Shown here piece after piece: positions 52,414 through 61,330 of a stretch of DNA of 64,000 bases (the stretch's first letter is position 1; each line of letters starts with the position of its first letter). Location of the stretch: the NCBI RefSeq assembly GCF_004005485.1, contig NZ_RZUL01000001.1:558001-622000 (forward strand), given 5' to 3'. This DNA comes from Sphingobium algorifonticola. GTDB lineage: Bacteria > Pseudomonadota > Alphaproteobacteria > Sphingomonadales > Sphingomonadaceae. The notes under the pieces are model-generated. The model was not told where the DNA came from and ran no database searches. It saw only the letters and a list, made by a program, of their open reading frames with translations. The position numbers and the translations under genes were made by a program.

Positions 52414-53649
52414 CTAGCCGATGTTGCGATCCATGGCTGTCTGCTCCGCCAGAAAGCGGCGGATCGCCTTGTCCTCGGTCAGGCCGATCGCGATGTCGAC
52501 GGCTTGTGCCGCCTCCACCCGGCGGCCGGACAGGCGCAGCGCATGGCTGCGCGCCACCCACCAGGGCTGATAGCTTTCGGCCTGCCGGGCACATTGGTCC
52601 AGCAGCAGCAAGGCCCGGTCGGGCGCGCCGCTGTCCGCTAGCGCAACCGCCCGCGCCACTTGCGCTCCGAGTGACGGAGCGACCGCGACCAGCAGGTCGT
52701 AAAGACGGTTGAGCGGCGCATGCAGCGCCTCCCCCGTCATCAGGCTTTGCGCGTGCAGCGACTGGATCGCCGCTTCGGTCTGAAACCGGCCCGGCTTCGC
52801 AAAGGTCGCGGCCGTGCGCAGCCACGTCTCCGCCTCCCGCACCATCGGCCGCGACCATTGCGCCGGGTCCTGGCGGTAGAGCGGTACGAAACCGCCCTCA
52901 GTGTCGCGCCGGGCGACGCGCCGCGCCTCGCAATGCAGCATCAGCGCCAACAGGCCCATCGCTTCGGGATCGTCGGGCAGAAGTTGCACCATCAGCCGTC
53001 CAAGCCAGATCGCCTCCTGCGCCAGGCCCTTGCGGCGCGCATCTGCGCCCATCACATCTTCCCAGCCGGTACCATATGCGGCGTAGATCGCCGCCAGCAC
53101 GGTGCCGGTGCGTGCGCCGATCTGCTCCGCGTCCGGCACGACGAAGGCGATGCCTGCATCACGAATCTTGGTCTTTGCCCGCACCAGCCGCTGCCCCATC
53201 GCAGCAGGCGACATCAGGAAGCTGCCTGCGATCCGCGCCGCGTCCAGACCCAGTACAGTCTGCAACATCAACGGCGCCTGCACACTTTCATCGATTGCCG
53301 GATGTGCGCAAACGAACAGCAGCTTCAGCCGGTCGTCGCCGAATATCCCGTCATGCGGCATATTGCGTTCCTCGCCCAGCAGGGTCAGCACCGGCTCTGC
53401 CGCACGGGCGGTGACAGCACGGGCGCGCTTCTGTCCAAGGGTCCGACGCGCCGCCGTCAGCAGCCATGCCTCGGGCCGATCGGGTATGCCGCGCACCGGC
53501 CAATGTTCCAAAGCGGCAGCGAAAGCGGCTGACAGTGCATCTTCGGCGGCAGCGATATCGCCACTGCGCGCGGCAAGCATCGCGACCAGACGACCGTAGG
53601 ACAGGCGCGCGGCTTGCTCTGCAACGCTGCGCGCCTGTGCCTGCGTCAT
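52414..53649 (-). CDS. ECF42-type RNA polymerase sigma factor with C-terminal TPR-like extension
   Basis: 411 residues from MTQAQARSVAEQAARLSYGRL. Sigma region 2 is recognisable by LSYGRLVAMLAARSGDIAAAEDALSAAF and region 4 by FLMSPAAMGQRLVRAKTKIRDAGI. The remaining 230 residues are helical (DDPEAMGLLALMLHCEARR, LNRLYDLLVAVAPSLGAQVARAVALAD), the TPR-like extension of the ECF42 group, which has no anti-sigma factor. ECF42 genes sit with DGPF/YCII genes, as here: it follows one by 10 bp. Target genes and signal are unknown, though the group is linked to stress responses. Confidence 0.9.
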   Translation of the reverse strand: MTQAQARSVAEQAARLSYGRLVAMLAARSGDIAAAEDALSAAFAAALEHWPVRGIPDRPEAWLLTAARRTLGQKRARAVTARAAEPVLTLLGEERNMPHDGIFGDDRLKLLFVCAHPAIDESVQAPLMLQTVLGLDAARIAGSFLMSPAAMGQRLVRAKTKIRDAGIAFVVPDAEQIGARTGTVLAAIYAAYGTGWEDVMGADARRKGLAQEAIWLGRLMVQLLPDDPEAMGLLALMLHCEARRVARRDTEGGFVPLYRQDPAQWSRPMVREAETWLRTAATFAKPGRFQTEAAIQSLHAQSLMTGEALHAPLNRLYDLLVAVAPSLGAQVARAVALADSGAPDRALLLLDQCARQAESYQPWWVARSHALRLSGRRVEAAQAVDIAIGLTEDKAIRRFLAEQTAMDRNIG

Positions 53650-53659
53650 CGTCCCGCCA

Positions 53660-54022
53660 TCACGACTGCGGTGGCGGGGGCAGGACAGGACGGATTTCGA
53701 CCGATCCGGCGCTGACGCACGGCGCGCGCGCCGCCCATTCCAGTGCTGCGTCAAGGTCTGCCACATCCAGCACAACATAGCCCCCCAAGGCTTCCTTGCT
53801 GTCCGCGAAGGGGCCGTCGTGCACATGGCGCACGCCATCGACGATGCTGAGCGTCGTCCCGGTTTCGGGCGGTTGCAGCCCGTTGCCACCCACCATCACG
53901 CCAGCTTGCGCCATGGCACCCATATAGGCGTTCCAGCCGCCCCAATAGGCATCGGCCTCGGCCGGGTCCGCCCGCTTGCCGACTTCGGCAGCGGTTTCCT
54001 TGTAGAGAAGTACATAATGCAT
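53660..54022 (-). CDS. YCII-domain (DGPF) protein, ECF42 partner
   Basis: 120 residues. MHYVLLYKETAAE at the start and the DGPF block HVHDGPFADSKEALGGYVVLDV (about 67-88) define the ECF42-associated YCII subfamily. The fold is a small ferredoxin-like dimer; related YciI proteins have possible enzymatic activity with a conserved His-Asp pair, but function here is unknown. It lies 10 bp before the sigma factor gene and 34 bp after a second YCII-like gene. Confidence 0.9.
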   Translation of the reverse strand: MHYVLLYKETAAEVGKRADPAEADAYWGGWNAYMGAMAQAGVMVGGNGLQPPETGTTLSIVDGVRHVHDGPFADSKEALGGYVVLDVADLDAALEWAARAPCVSAGSVEIRPVLPPPPQS

Positions 54023-54056
54023 GGTCTATCCTTTCCTGTGTTGATCCGTCAGGCAA

Positions 54057-54446
54057 TCATTTTGTGCCGGGCATGGCGATATGCGGGCGCACGACGACAC
54101 GGCCTGTCGCAGCAGCGGAGATGCGCCGCGCCCATGTTTCGGCGGCTGCGTGATCTGCGACATCGATGATGAAGTAGCCGCTCAGCCGCGGCGCATCGTC
54201 GCCTGCGGCAACCGGCGACGGATCGTCGAGCGCCGCGCCCCCTTTCATCACGCCCGCCTGCGCGAGCGCCGCCCCGAATGCGGCATAGTCGCCCCAATAG
54301 CGGCGGCCCGCTTCGCCACGATCGTCCCGCAAAGCCAGATCCTGCGGGCGTTCGTAGATCATCAGCGTGAAATCGCGCGCCTGCGCGGCACTGCCCGCGC
54401 CTGCCAGCAGCGCGGACAGAAGCAGTCCCAGATATCGATGAGCCAT
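54057..54446 (-). CDS. Exported YCII-like protein without DGPF motif
   Basis: 129 residues from MAHRYLGLLLSALLAGAGSAAQA, a clear signal peptide; GGGAGG lies before the ATG. The mature part RDFTLMIYERPQDL, YWGDYAAFGAALAQAGVMKGGAAL and GYFIIDVADHAAAETWARRI follows the YCII fold line by line with the neighbouring cytoplasmic protein. However, the DGPF stretch is replaced by GDDAPRLSGYF. An exported member in an ECF42 operon is unusual and might place a sensor in the periplasm. It is first in the three-gene unit. Confidence 0.8.
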   Translation of the reverse strand: MAHRYLGLLLSALLAGAGSAAQARDFTLMIYERPQDLALRDDRGEAGRRYWGDYAAFGAALAQAGVMKGGAALDDPSPVAAGDDAPRLSGYFIIDVADHAAAETWARRISAAATGRVVVRPHIAMPGTK

Positions 54447-54560
54447 CGCGGCCTCCCTGTACCCTGCAAAGCCACCATGACTTCGCATGACAATGAGCCG
54501 CGCGGATCGCCGATTTAGACAGGCGTGGAAAATAAAAATGCGGAAAAGTGAAAAAAGCCC

Positions 54561-54866
54561 TCAGGCCTGTTCGATCGCGAACACCGTCACGCCGGCATAG
54601 CGGGCATCGCGAGCGTCATACAGCGGCATGGGATCGAACGGGCGGTCGGTCAGCGCCACATCCTTGAGACCCGTCAGCTTGAAACTTCCGAGCTTCAGTT
54701 CGCGCGGCGCCTGTCCGTCGCGCGTCAGGGTCACGGCGTCGAGATACAGTTCGTCATGCCGTGTGTAGAGAATATGCGGCGCCAGCACTACGCTGGTCCG
54801 GTTGTAGGTCGCGGACACGCATTTGCGCAGCGCGATCGCCTCGAAGAAAATGCGGTTCGTTTCCAT
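54561..54866 (-). CDS. Small protein of about 100 residues, WYL-domain-like
   Basis: 101 residues from METNRIFFEAIAL. The sequence RKCVSATYNRTSVVLAPHILYTRHDELYLDAVTLTRDGQAPRE resembles the beta core of WYL ligand-sensing domains (basic residue, Y, then L-x-P-H-x-L and Y-L-D-A), but without a DNA-binding part. Either a stand-alone sensor or a truncated regulator. The similarity is by eye. It lies between the YCII gene and the amidohydrolases; an upstream TTG at 54875 is less likely as start. Confidence 0.7.
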   Translation of the reverse strand: METNRIFFEAIALRKCVSATYNRTSVVLAPHILYTRHDELYLDAVTLTRDGQAPRELKLGSFKLTGLKDVALTDRPFDPMPLYDARDARYAGVTVFAIEQA

Positions 54867-54940
54867 TGCGCCCAAATTGTGCGGTCGGACGCGGATGTCC
54901 AGTGTTTTTGTGCATTGCAGCAGCGCGGCTGCCAGTCCCG

Positions 54941-56527
54941 TCAGTCCGCCGCAGCCGGGGGATAGGCGACGCCGAGTTGCTCCAGATAGCTGCCATATTT
55001 GGCCGGATCATAATAAAAAGGCTGCATTTTCGGACGCATGCGCTCCATGATTTCCGCATTCAGATGGATCGCGGGCTTGTCCTCCGGCGTCAGGGCTGGG
55101 TCGTAGGTTTCGTCCTTGAACTGCACAGTCTGCTGATATTTCTTCGCCTCCGCGATCAGCGCGGGCGTGGTCACGAGGTCCAGCACGGTCATGGCGACGG
55201 CTTTCGCCCCGGCGACCGCGCCCTTGTGCGCGATCGGCGTGGCCATCGCCATGGCGGACGTGACATGGTGGCCGATGACGTTGGGGACGTTCGACGGGAA
55301 GCCGATGGTGATCGTCGGCACGGTCCACATCACGTCGCCGATGTCGTCCGATCCGCCGAAATTGGCATTGCCGCGCGTTTCGGGCGTCGACAGCGGCATG
55401 ATGGCGCTGTCCAGCGGCTTTAAGGGAAACTCGTTGGCGGTCTGCACCATCTTGGCGAACTGCTGGTCCGCCGCGGTCCATTTCGGCATGCCGACCGCCT
55501 TGATATTGGCATAGGCGGCTTCGGCGAGCGGCTTGTTGCCATAATTGGGCGCGGCATAGCCGAGCAGACGGTGCGACACGCTGGTCCCGGTCGCCTTGGC
55601 GGCCGCTTCCGAAATGCCGTTGCCCAGGGCGTAAAGATCCTTGATCGCCTTGAAGTTCTGTTCGCGGAAATAATACCAGACCGAGGCAGTGCCCGGCACG
55701 ATGTTCGGCTGGCCCCCGCCGTTGGTGATGACATAATGCGACCGCTGGCTGAGCGGCAGATGTTCGCGGCGGAAGTTCCATGCCGCGCCCATCCATTCGA
55801 CCGCGTCCAGCGCGCTGCGGCCGTTCCAAGGGGCCGCACCATGGGCGGTCTTGCCGCGGAACACATATTCGACCGAGACCATGCCATTGAGGCCCAGATT
55901 GCCGTAACCCGTCCCGAAAGCCGACGACACATGCGTGAAGATCGACGCATCGACGCCCTTGAAAACACCGTCGCGCACATAGAAAGCCTTGGTAGCCAGC
56001 AATTCCTCCGCCACCCCGGGCCACAGCATCAGCCGCCCCTTGATCCCGTTCTTCACCATCACATCCTTGGCGGCGAGCGCCGCCGCGATGATGAGCGGCA
56101 TGCCGCTGTTATGCCCTTCGCCATGGCCCGGCGCGCCCTCCACTTGCGGCGTGATCTTTGCCGATCCCGGCATCTGGCTGAGGCCGAGCAGCCCGTCGAT
56201 GTCGCTGCCCAGCGCGATCAGCGGCCCGCCCTCGCCCCAGGTGGCCGTCCAGGCGGTGGGAATGCCCGCGACGCCGCGCGTGATCTTGAAGCCATTCTGT
56301 TCCAGAATGCCGGTCAGATATTCGGACGTCTTGAACTCCTGAAAGCCCGGCTCGGCGAAGCTGAACACCGAATCGACCATTTCCTGCACCATCTTGGCGC
56401 GGGCATCGACACCGGCGGCGACCTCCGCCTTCAAAGCGGGCTTTGCCTGCGCGTTGGCCGCCTGCGGCGTGGCGAGCATCGTGGCGCAGAGCAAAACAGC
56501 AGCGAGCGGGGCAAGAGGCTTGGTCAT
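54941..56527 (-). CDS. Exported M20-family amidohydrolase, copy A (AbgB-like)
   Basis: 528 residues with a signal peptide ending at ANAQA. M20D-type metallopeptidase/amidohydrolase: FAEPGFQEFKTSEYLTGIL, ALGSDIDGLLGLSQ, GHGEGHNSGM (about 134-143, metal ligands), WPGVAEELLATKAFYV with the catalytic EE, and a dimerisation domain in the middle (GKTAHGAAPWNGRSALDAVEWM). Relatives cleave p-aminobenzoyl-glutamate or N-acyl amino acids and dipeptides. The gene follows its paralogue by 72 bp and shares long identical stretches with it, so both come from a tandem duplication. Confidence 0.9.
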   Translation of the reverse strand: MTKPLAPLAAVLLCATMLATPQAANAQAKPALKAEVAAGVDARAKMVQEMVDSVFSFAEPGFQEFKTSEYLTGILEQNGFKITRGVAGIPTAWTATWGEGGPLIALGSDIDGLLGLSQMPGSAKITPQVEGAPGHGEGHNSGMPLIIAAALAAKDVMVKNGIKGRLMLWPGVAEELLATKAFYVRDGVFKGVDASIFTHVSSAFGTGYGNLGLNGMVSVEYVFRGKTAHGAAPWNGRSALDAVEWMGAAWNFRREHLPLSQRSHYVITNGGGQPNIVPGTASVWYYFREQNFKAIKDLYALGNGISEAAAKATGTSVSHRLLGYAAPNYGNKPLAEAAYANIKAVGMPKWTAADQQFAKMVQTANEFPLKPLDSAIMPLSTPETRGNANFGGSDDIGDVMWTVPTITIGFPSNVPNVIGHHVTSAMAMATPIAHKGAVAGAKAVAMTVLDLVTTPALIAEAKKYQQTVQFKDETYDPALTPEDKPAIHLNAEIMERMRPKMQPFYYDPAKYGSYLEQLGVAYPPAAAD

Positions 56528-56559
56528 AGGTGAGGCTTTCGGATGGGGGAGGCGTCAGA

Positions 56560-56589
56560 TGGCCCCGGCGAGAGATTTCGCCGGGGCCA
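56560..56589 (-). other. Perfect hairpin between the two amidohydrolase genes
   Basis: TGGCCCCGGCG (56560-56570) and CGCCGGGGCCA (56579-56589) make an 11-bp stem with an 8-base loop. No T-run follows on the reverse strand. It may set relative levels of the two enzymes. Confidence 0.6.
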
Positions 56590-56599
56590 GGATCGCGGC

Positions 56600-58219
56600 T
56601 TATTTGCCGGTGTCGAGATTGGGATATTTGATCCCGAGCTGTTCGAGATAGCTGCTGTATTTCGACGGATCATAATAGAATTGCGTCATCTTCGGCCGCA
56701 TCTGCTCCATGATTTCATGGTTGAGATGAATGGCGGGCTGATCGTCCTTGGTCAGGACGGGATCATATTTCTCGTCCTTGAACTGCACGGTCTGCTGATA
56801 GGTTTTCGCGTCGCTGATGATCTTTGGCGTGGTCAGCAGGTCCAGGACGGTCAGCGCCACGGCCTTGGCCCCGGCGACGGCGCCCTTGTGCGCGATCGGC
56901 GTGGCCATGGCGATGGCGGACTGCACATTGTGGCCGATCATGCTGGGGATGTTCGACGGGAATCGGATGGTGATCGTCGGCACCGTCCACATGATGTCGC
57001 CAATGTCATCCGATCCTCCGCCCGTGGACGGGCCACGGGTTTCGGGCGACGACAGGGGCGGGATGGTGGTGGCGAGCGGTGCCAGCGGCTGCCCGTTGGC
57101 TTCCTGCGCGGCTTTGGCGAAGGCCTGGTCCTCGGCAGTCCATTTGGGCAGGCCGACCATCTGGATATTCTTGTAGGCGACTTCCGCCATCGGCTTGTTG
57201 CCGAAATTGGGCGCGGCATAGCCCAGCACACGCTTGGTGACGGTGGTGCCGGTCGCCTTCGCCGCGGCTTCGGCGATCGTCGTGCCGGTTTCGTAGAGCG
57301 CGCGGATCGACTTGAAGTTCTGCTCCCGGAAATAATACCAGACCGAGGCGACACCCGGCACGATGTTCGGCTGACCGCCGCCGTTGGTGATGACATAGTG
57401 CGACCGCTGGGTGAGCGGCAGATGCTCGCGCCGCATGTTCCAGCCGATGTTCATCAGCTCCACCCCGTCGAGCGCGCTGCGCCCCGACCAGGGCTGGCCC
57501 GCGGCATGCGCGGTCTTGCCCTTGAACGTATATTCGACCGAGACCATGCCGTTGTTGCCGCTGTCGCCATAGCCCGTGCCGAAGTTCGATCCCACATGGG
57601 TGAAGATCGAGGCATCGACATCCTTGAACAGGCCCGCGCGCACATAATAGGCCTTGGTCGCCAGCAATTCTTCCGCGACGCCGGGCCACAGCATCAGCCG
57701 TCCCTTGATCCCGTTTTTCACCATCACGTCCTTGGCCGCGAGCGCCGCCGCGATGATGAGCGGCATGCCGCTGTTATGCCCTTCGCCATGGCCCGGCGCG
57801 CCCTCGACCATCGGCTTGATGGTCGGCGTTCCGGGATATTGCGACAGGCCGAGCAGCCCGTCGATATCGCTGCCCAGCGCGATCAGCGGCCCGCCCTCGC
57901 CCCAGGTTGCGGTCCACGCCGTCGGGATGCCCGCGACGCCGCGGGTGATCTTGAAGCCATTCTGTTCCAGAATGCCGGTCAGATATTCGGACGTCTTGAA
58001 CTCCTGAAAGCCCGGCTCCGCAAAGGAAAAGACCGAATCGACCATTTCCTGCACCATCTTGGCGCGGGCATCGACACCGGCCATCGCCTCTTTCTTCAGC
58101 GCGGGCGACGCCTCGGCATGCGCCAGCGTCGGCATGGCAAGCGCGGAGGACAGCAGCAAGCCTGCGATCATTCCCCGGCCGATCGGCCGTTTGCGCATTA
58201 CGTCAAGAAGACCAGTCAT
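56600..58219 (-). CDS. Exported M20-family amidohydrolase, copy B
   Basis: 539 residues. Signal peptide MTGLLDVMRKRPIGRGMIAGLLLSSALAMPTLAHA. The mature protein follows copy A closely: GVDARAKMVQEMVDSVFSF, ALGSDIDGLLGLSQ, GHGEGHNSGM, WPGVAEELLATKAYYV, and NGGGQPNIVPGVASVWYYF. Differences concentrate in the latter third, so the pair may have split substrate ranges. It lies between a TBDR gene (terminator in the gap) and copy A. Peptides, N-acyl amino acids or folate fragments are candidate substrates. Confidence 0.9.
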   Translation of the reverse strand: MTGLLDVMRKRPIGRGMIAGLLLSSALAMPTLAHAEASPALKKEAMAGVDARAKMVQEMVDSVFSFAEPGFQEFKTSEYLTGILEQNGFKITRGVAGIPTAWTATWGEGGPLIALGSDIDGLLGLSQYPGTPTIKPMVEGAPGHGEGHNSGMPLIIAAALAAKDVMVKNGIKGRLMLWPGVAEELLATKAYYVRAGLFKDVDASIFTHVGSNFGTGYGDSGNNGMVSVEYTFKGKTAHAAGQPWSGRSALDGVELMNIGWNMRREHLPLTQRSHYVITNGGGQPNIVPGVASVWYYFREQNFKSIRALYETGTTIAEAAAKATGTTVTKRVLGYAAPNFGNKPMAEVAYKNIQMVGLPKWTAEDQAFAKAAQEANGQPLAPLATTIPPLSSPETRGPSTGGGSDDIGDIMWTVPTITIRFPSNIPSMIGHNVQSAIAMATPIAHKGAVAGAKAVALTVLDLLTTPKIISDAKTYQQTVQFKDEKYDPVLTKDDQPAIHLNHEIMEQMRPKMTQFYYDPSKYSSYLEQLGIKYPNLDTGK

Positions 58220-58268
58220 TGTTCATCCTTCCTGGAACCATATTTGGCGATTTGCATGTCGCTCCGCG

Positions 58269-58317
58269 AAAAAAGGCGGACAGGCCCGGCGAAAAAGGGG
58301 AAACGCCGGGCCTGTCC
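58269..58317 (-). terminator. Intrinsic terminator between TBDR and amidohydrolase genes
   Basis: GGACAGGCCCGGCG (58278-58291) and CGCCGGGCCTGTCC (58304-58317) form a perfect 14-bp stem with a 12-base loop. Read on the reverse strand, six T (58274-58269) follow after three bases. It comes 13 bp after the TBDR stop. Confidence 0.82.
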
Positions 58318-58330
58318 CTCCCTCCCCCCG

Positions 58331-61330
58331 TCAGAGCGCGAGCCGCACGCCCATGCGGAACACCCGACCCAACACATCGTACAGGTTGCGGTTGGTCTGC
58401 GGATAGGCAGGCGTGTTGTTGCCGGTCGGACCATTGCCGACCAGCACCGGATCGGTGTTGAGCACGTTGCGGATCGAGACGAACGCCTGCATCTTCGCGC
58501 TGCTGACTTCGAACGAGTAGCTGGCGTTGAAATCGAGGTAGAAGGCGCCGGGGATCTTGTTGCGGTTGATCGTGCGGTTGTCCGCCGTGGACAGCGGGCA
58601 ATCCGTCGAGCAGACGATATAGTTGTTATTATAAACGCCCCCGCTGACGCCGCGCCCGACGAACTGGAAGGCTATGGCATCATTGTCGTAGCCTGCGGTC
58701 AGGCGATAGGTCCAGTCGGGCAGGCTGCCGGTATTTTCGCCCGCTGCATCCGTCGCCAGGGTAACGCCATTTTCGGTGGTCAGCTCGAACGCCCGGCTGG
58801 CAAGCGCGCGCAGGGTGACGTTGCCGCCGAACATCGGGCGACGATAGCTTGCCTCGAAATCGATGCCGCGCGTCTTTTGGCTGACGAAGTTGGTCGGCTT
58901 GATCTCAATGCTGGTCACCGCGAGGCCCGGCGTGGTCACCCCGCGTCCGCCCGTCGTCGAGATGAAGGCGCAGGATTCGGCAATGTTCTGGAGATAGCAG
59001 CGATCGACGAGAGTCTGCGCGGTGAGCGAGGAAATCGCGCCCTTCAGCGTGATGTCGTAATAGTCGACCGACACCGCAAATCCGGGAAGGAACGTCGGCG
59101 TCAGGATGACGCCCGCGCCGTAGGTCTTGGCGATTTCCGGGCGCAGATCGCTGTTGCCGACCGTCGATTCGTTGAACTGGTTTGCCGCGACGGTGCCGTT
59201 GGGCTGCGGCACGTTGACGGTGTTGGTGCGGCCCGTGCCCGGTGCGAACAACTCCGAAAGGTTGGGCGCGCGGATATCGCGCGAGATCGTGCCGCGGAAC
59301 TTGATGTCGTCGATCGCCTGCCAGGTCAGACCCGCTTTCCAGGTCTTGACCGTGCCCGATGTCGAGTAATCGGTGATGCGGAAGGCGCCGTTGAAATCCA
59401 TGCCTTTGAAGAGCGGCACGATGGTTTCGACATAGGCTTCCTTCACATTATATTTGCCGAAGGTGGGCAGATAGTTGCCGTAAATCCAGGTGCCGGTGGT
59501 TACGCCATTGGTCACGATCGGCTGATACAGCGGATCGACATAGCCCGAGACCGATTCCTTGCGATATTCGCCGCCGAAAGCGAGCGACACCGGCCCGGCC
59601 CACATGTCGAACAGATTGTTGGTGGACAGGTTGAACGCCGCCACCTCCTGTCTCAGGTCCTGCGTACGCAGCGGTTGCGAACCGTTGTAGAGCACGTAGT
59701 TGATCGCCGCCTGCGAAGCGCCGCCGACACCGATGCGATTGAGCGGGACGCAGCCGTTGGACGGATTGGTGAGCGTCGAGCGGCAGACGATGGTGCCCGC
59801 CGCGATCCCCGCCGCATTGCCTGCCGGGGCGACGACCGCATCGGTCGCGAGTGTCATACGCTGGATGTTCCAGGCGTTGGTCAGCAGTTCGCGGGTCTTC
59901 GTGCGTCCATATTGATAATAAGCGTCCCAGCTCCAGTCCTTGCCGAACATGCCGAAATCGCCTTCGGCACCCAGCACATAGCGGCCGACTTCGCGCTTGT
60001 TGTCGCTGCCCTGCGGCGGGATGTCGATGTTGCTGGTGCCGATCTGGATGGACGTCAGATTGTTGGCGACCATCGCCGCGCGCACCGAGTCCGGCAGATA
60101 GGCATTGTCCCGCTGAATGACGACACCCGTGGTCGGCGTCTGCTGATAGAAGCTCTTCCCGTTGTAGTAGCTGTAGGCAAGCTGGCCGAACAGTTCGAAC
60201 GCCGGCGAAAACTCATAGCTGACCCGGCCGAAGGCGCTCGCGCGCGTTTCGGACGGCAGCAAGGTGGCGCTGCCGCGGTGGCCTTCGGTCGTGATGTCGG
60301 TATCACCGCCGATCATCCACTGGCCGCTGGTTGCGCCGAAATTAAGCTGGTTGACGGTCGCCTTGCCGGTTGCCGGATTCACCGATCCGAAATAGGTGCC
60401 GCGCAACGGACCGGTGCTGACGAGGCCACCGGGCGTGAACTGACCCGTCCCGATGCCATCGGAAACGATAAACTCCGCGACGCAGGGCGTGTTGAGCGAT
60501 GCCGCATCGGTGCAGCGGGCGGAGCTGTAGGCGGGATTGTTCGCAAGGAAATAGCCGCTGTCGTTCCAGTCGCGGTCGATCGTCTGGATGCCCTTCTGCG
60601 TGAAATATTCGCCGCTGAGCAGGATATGGCCCTTGCCACCGGCAAACTCCTTGCCGCCGGTCGCGGTGAACTTGTGGTTGGGGCCGTCGCCATAAGTGGT
60701 GACGCCATGCTCATATTCCGCCTTGAAGCCCTTATATTCCTTGTCGAGGATGAAGTTGACGACGCCCGACACCGCGTCCGACCCATAGGCCGAGGACGCG
60801 CCGCCCGTCACCACTTCGACGCGGGAAATCAGCGCCTGCGGGAAGGTGTTGACGTCCACCTGACCGGTGGTGGTCGAGGCGACCGACCGCTGGCCGTCGA
60901 ACAGCACCAGCGTACGCGCCGCGCCCAGGCTGCGCAGATTGACGCTGTTGACGCCCGCCGCGCCGTTCGAAAGCGAGCCGTTGGTGCTGGCCGCCGTGCC
61001 GGACCCGCGCACCGCCGGCAGCGTGTTCACGAAATCGGAAATATTGGCGGGTGCTTCGGCCTTCAGTTCCTTGGTGCTCACCACACTGACCGGGGTCGGC
61101 GCATCATAACCGTCGCGCACGATGCGCGATCCGGTGACGGTGATGTCCATATTGTCGGTGCTCTGGGGTTCGGCCTGATCCAGATCGGCGGCAGGCGTCA
61201 CATCCTGCGCATGCGCCGCATGCGCCGCCAGACAGAAGGCGGCACTGCCGATCGTTGCGAGCAGATGCAGCCGCGCCCGTTTGTGCCCTTTGGTGCAGCC
61301 GTCGGCCGCCGAATGTTGCAGATCGCCCAT
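58331..61330 (-). CDS. TonB-dependent receptor (amidohydrolase locus)
   Basis: 999 residues with GGGGGACATTAT before the ATG. Signal peptide to AAHAQ; TonB box DITVTGS; plug with APANISDFVNTLPAVRGSGT, VNLRSLGAARTLVLFDGQR and ISRVEVVTGGASSAYGSDAVSGVVNFI; barrel ending GRVFRMGVRLAL. The GAARTLVLFDGQR/GGASSAYGSDAV plug is the common large TBDR class of sphingomonads and Xanthomonas. It is followed by the two amidohydrolase genes and divergent from an Lrp-type regulator, which suggests peptide or amino-acid-conjugate uptake. Confidence 0.92.
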   Translation of the reverse strand: MGDLQHSAADGCTKGHKRARLHLLATIGSAAFCLAAHAAHAQDVTPAADLDQAEPQSTDNMDITVTGSRIVRDGYDAPTPVSVVSTKELKAEAPANISDFVNTLPAVRGSGTAASTNGSLSNGAAGVNSVNLRSLGAARTLVLFDGQRSVASTTTGQVDVNTFPQALISRVEVVTGGASSAYGSDAVSGVVNFILDKEYKGFKAEYEHGVTTYGDGPNHKFTATGGKEFAGGKGHILLSGEYFTQKGIQTIDRDWNDSGYFLANNPAYSSARCTDAASLNTPCVAEFIVSDGIGTGQFTPGGLVSTGPLRGTYFGSVNPATGKATVNQLNFGATSGQWMIGGDTDITTEGHRGSATLLPSETRASAFGRVSYEFSPAFELFGQLAYSYYNGKSFYQQTPTTGVVIQRDNAYLPDSVRAAMVANNLTSIQIGTSNIDIPPQGSDNKREVGRYVLGAEGDFGMFGKDWSWDAYYQYGRTKTRELLTNAWNIQRMTLATDAVVAPAGNAAGIAAGTIVCRSTLTNPSNGCVPLNRIGVGGASQAAINYVLYNGSQPLRTQDLRQEVAAFNLSTNNLFDMWAGPVSLAFGGEYRKESVSGYVDPLYQPIVTNGVTTGTWIYGNYLPTFGKYNVKEAYVETIVPLFKGMDFNGAFRITDYSTSGTVKTWKAGLTWQAIDDIKFRGTISRDIRAPNLSELFAPGTGRTNTVNVPQPNGTVAANQFNESTVGNSDLRPEIAKTYGAGVILTPTFLPGFAVSVDYYDITLKGAISSLTAQTLVDRCYLQNIAESCAFISTTGGRGVTTPGLAVTSIEIKPTNFVSQKTRGIDFEASYRRPMFGGNVTLRALASRAFELTTENGVTLATDAAGENTGSLPDWTYRLTAGYDNDAIAFQFVGRGVSGGVYNNNYIVCSTDCPLSTADNRTINRNKIPGAFYLDFNASYSFEVSSAKMQAFVSIRNVLNTDPVLVGNGPTGNNTPAYPQTNRNLYDVLGRVFRMGVRLAL

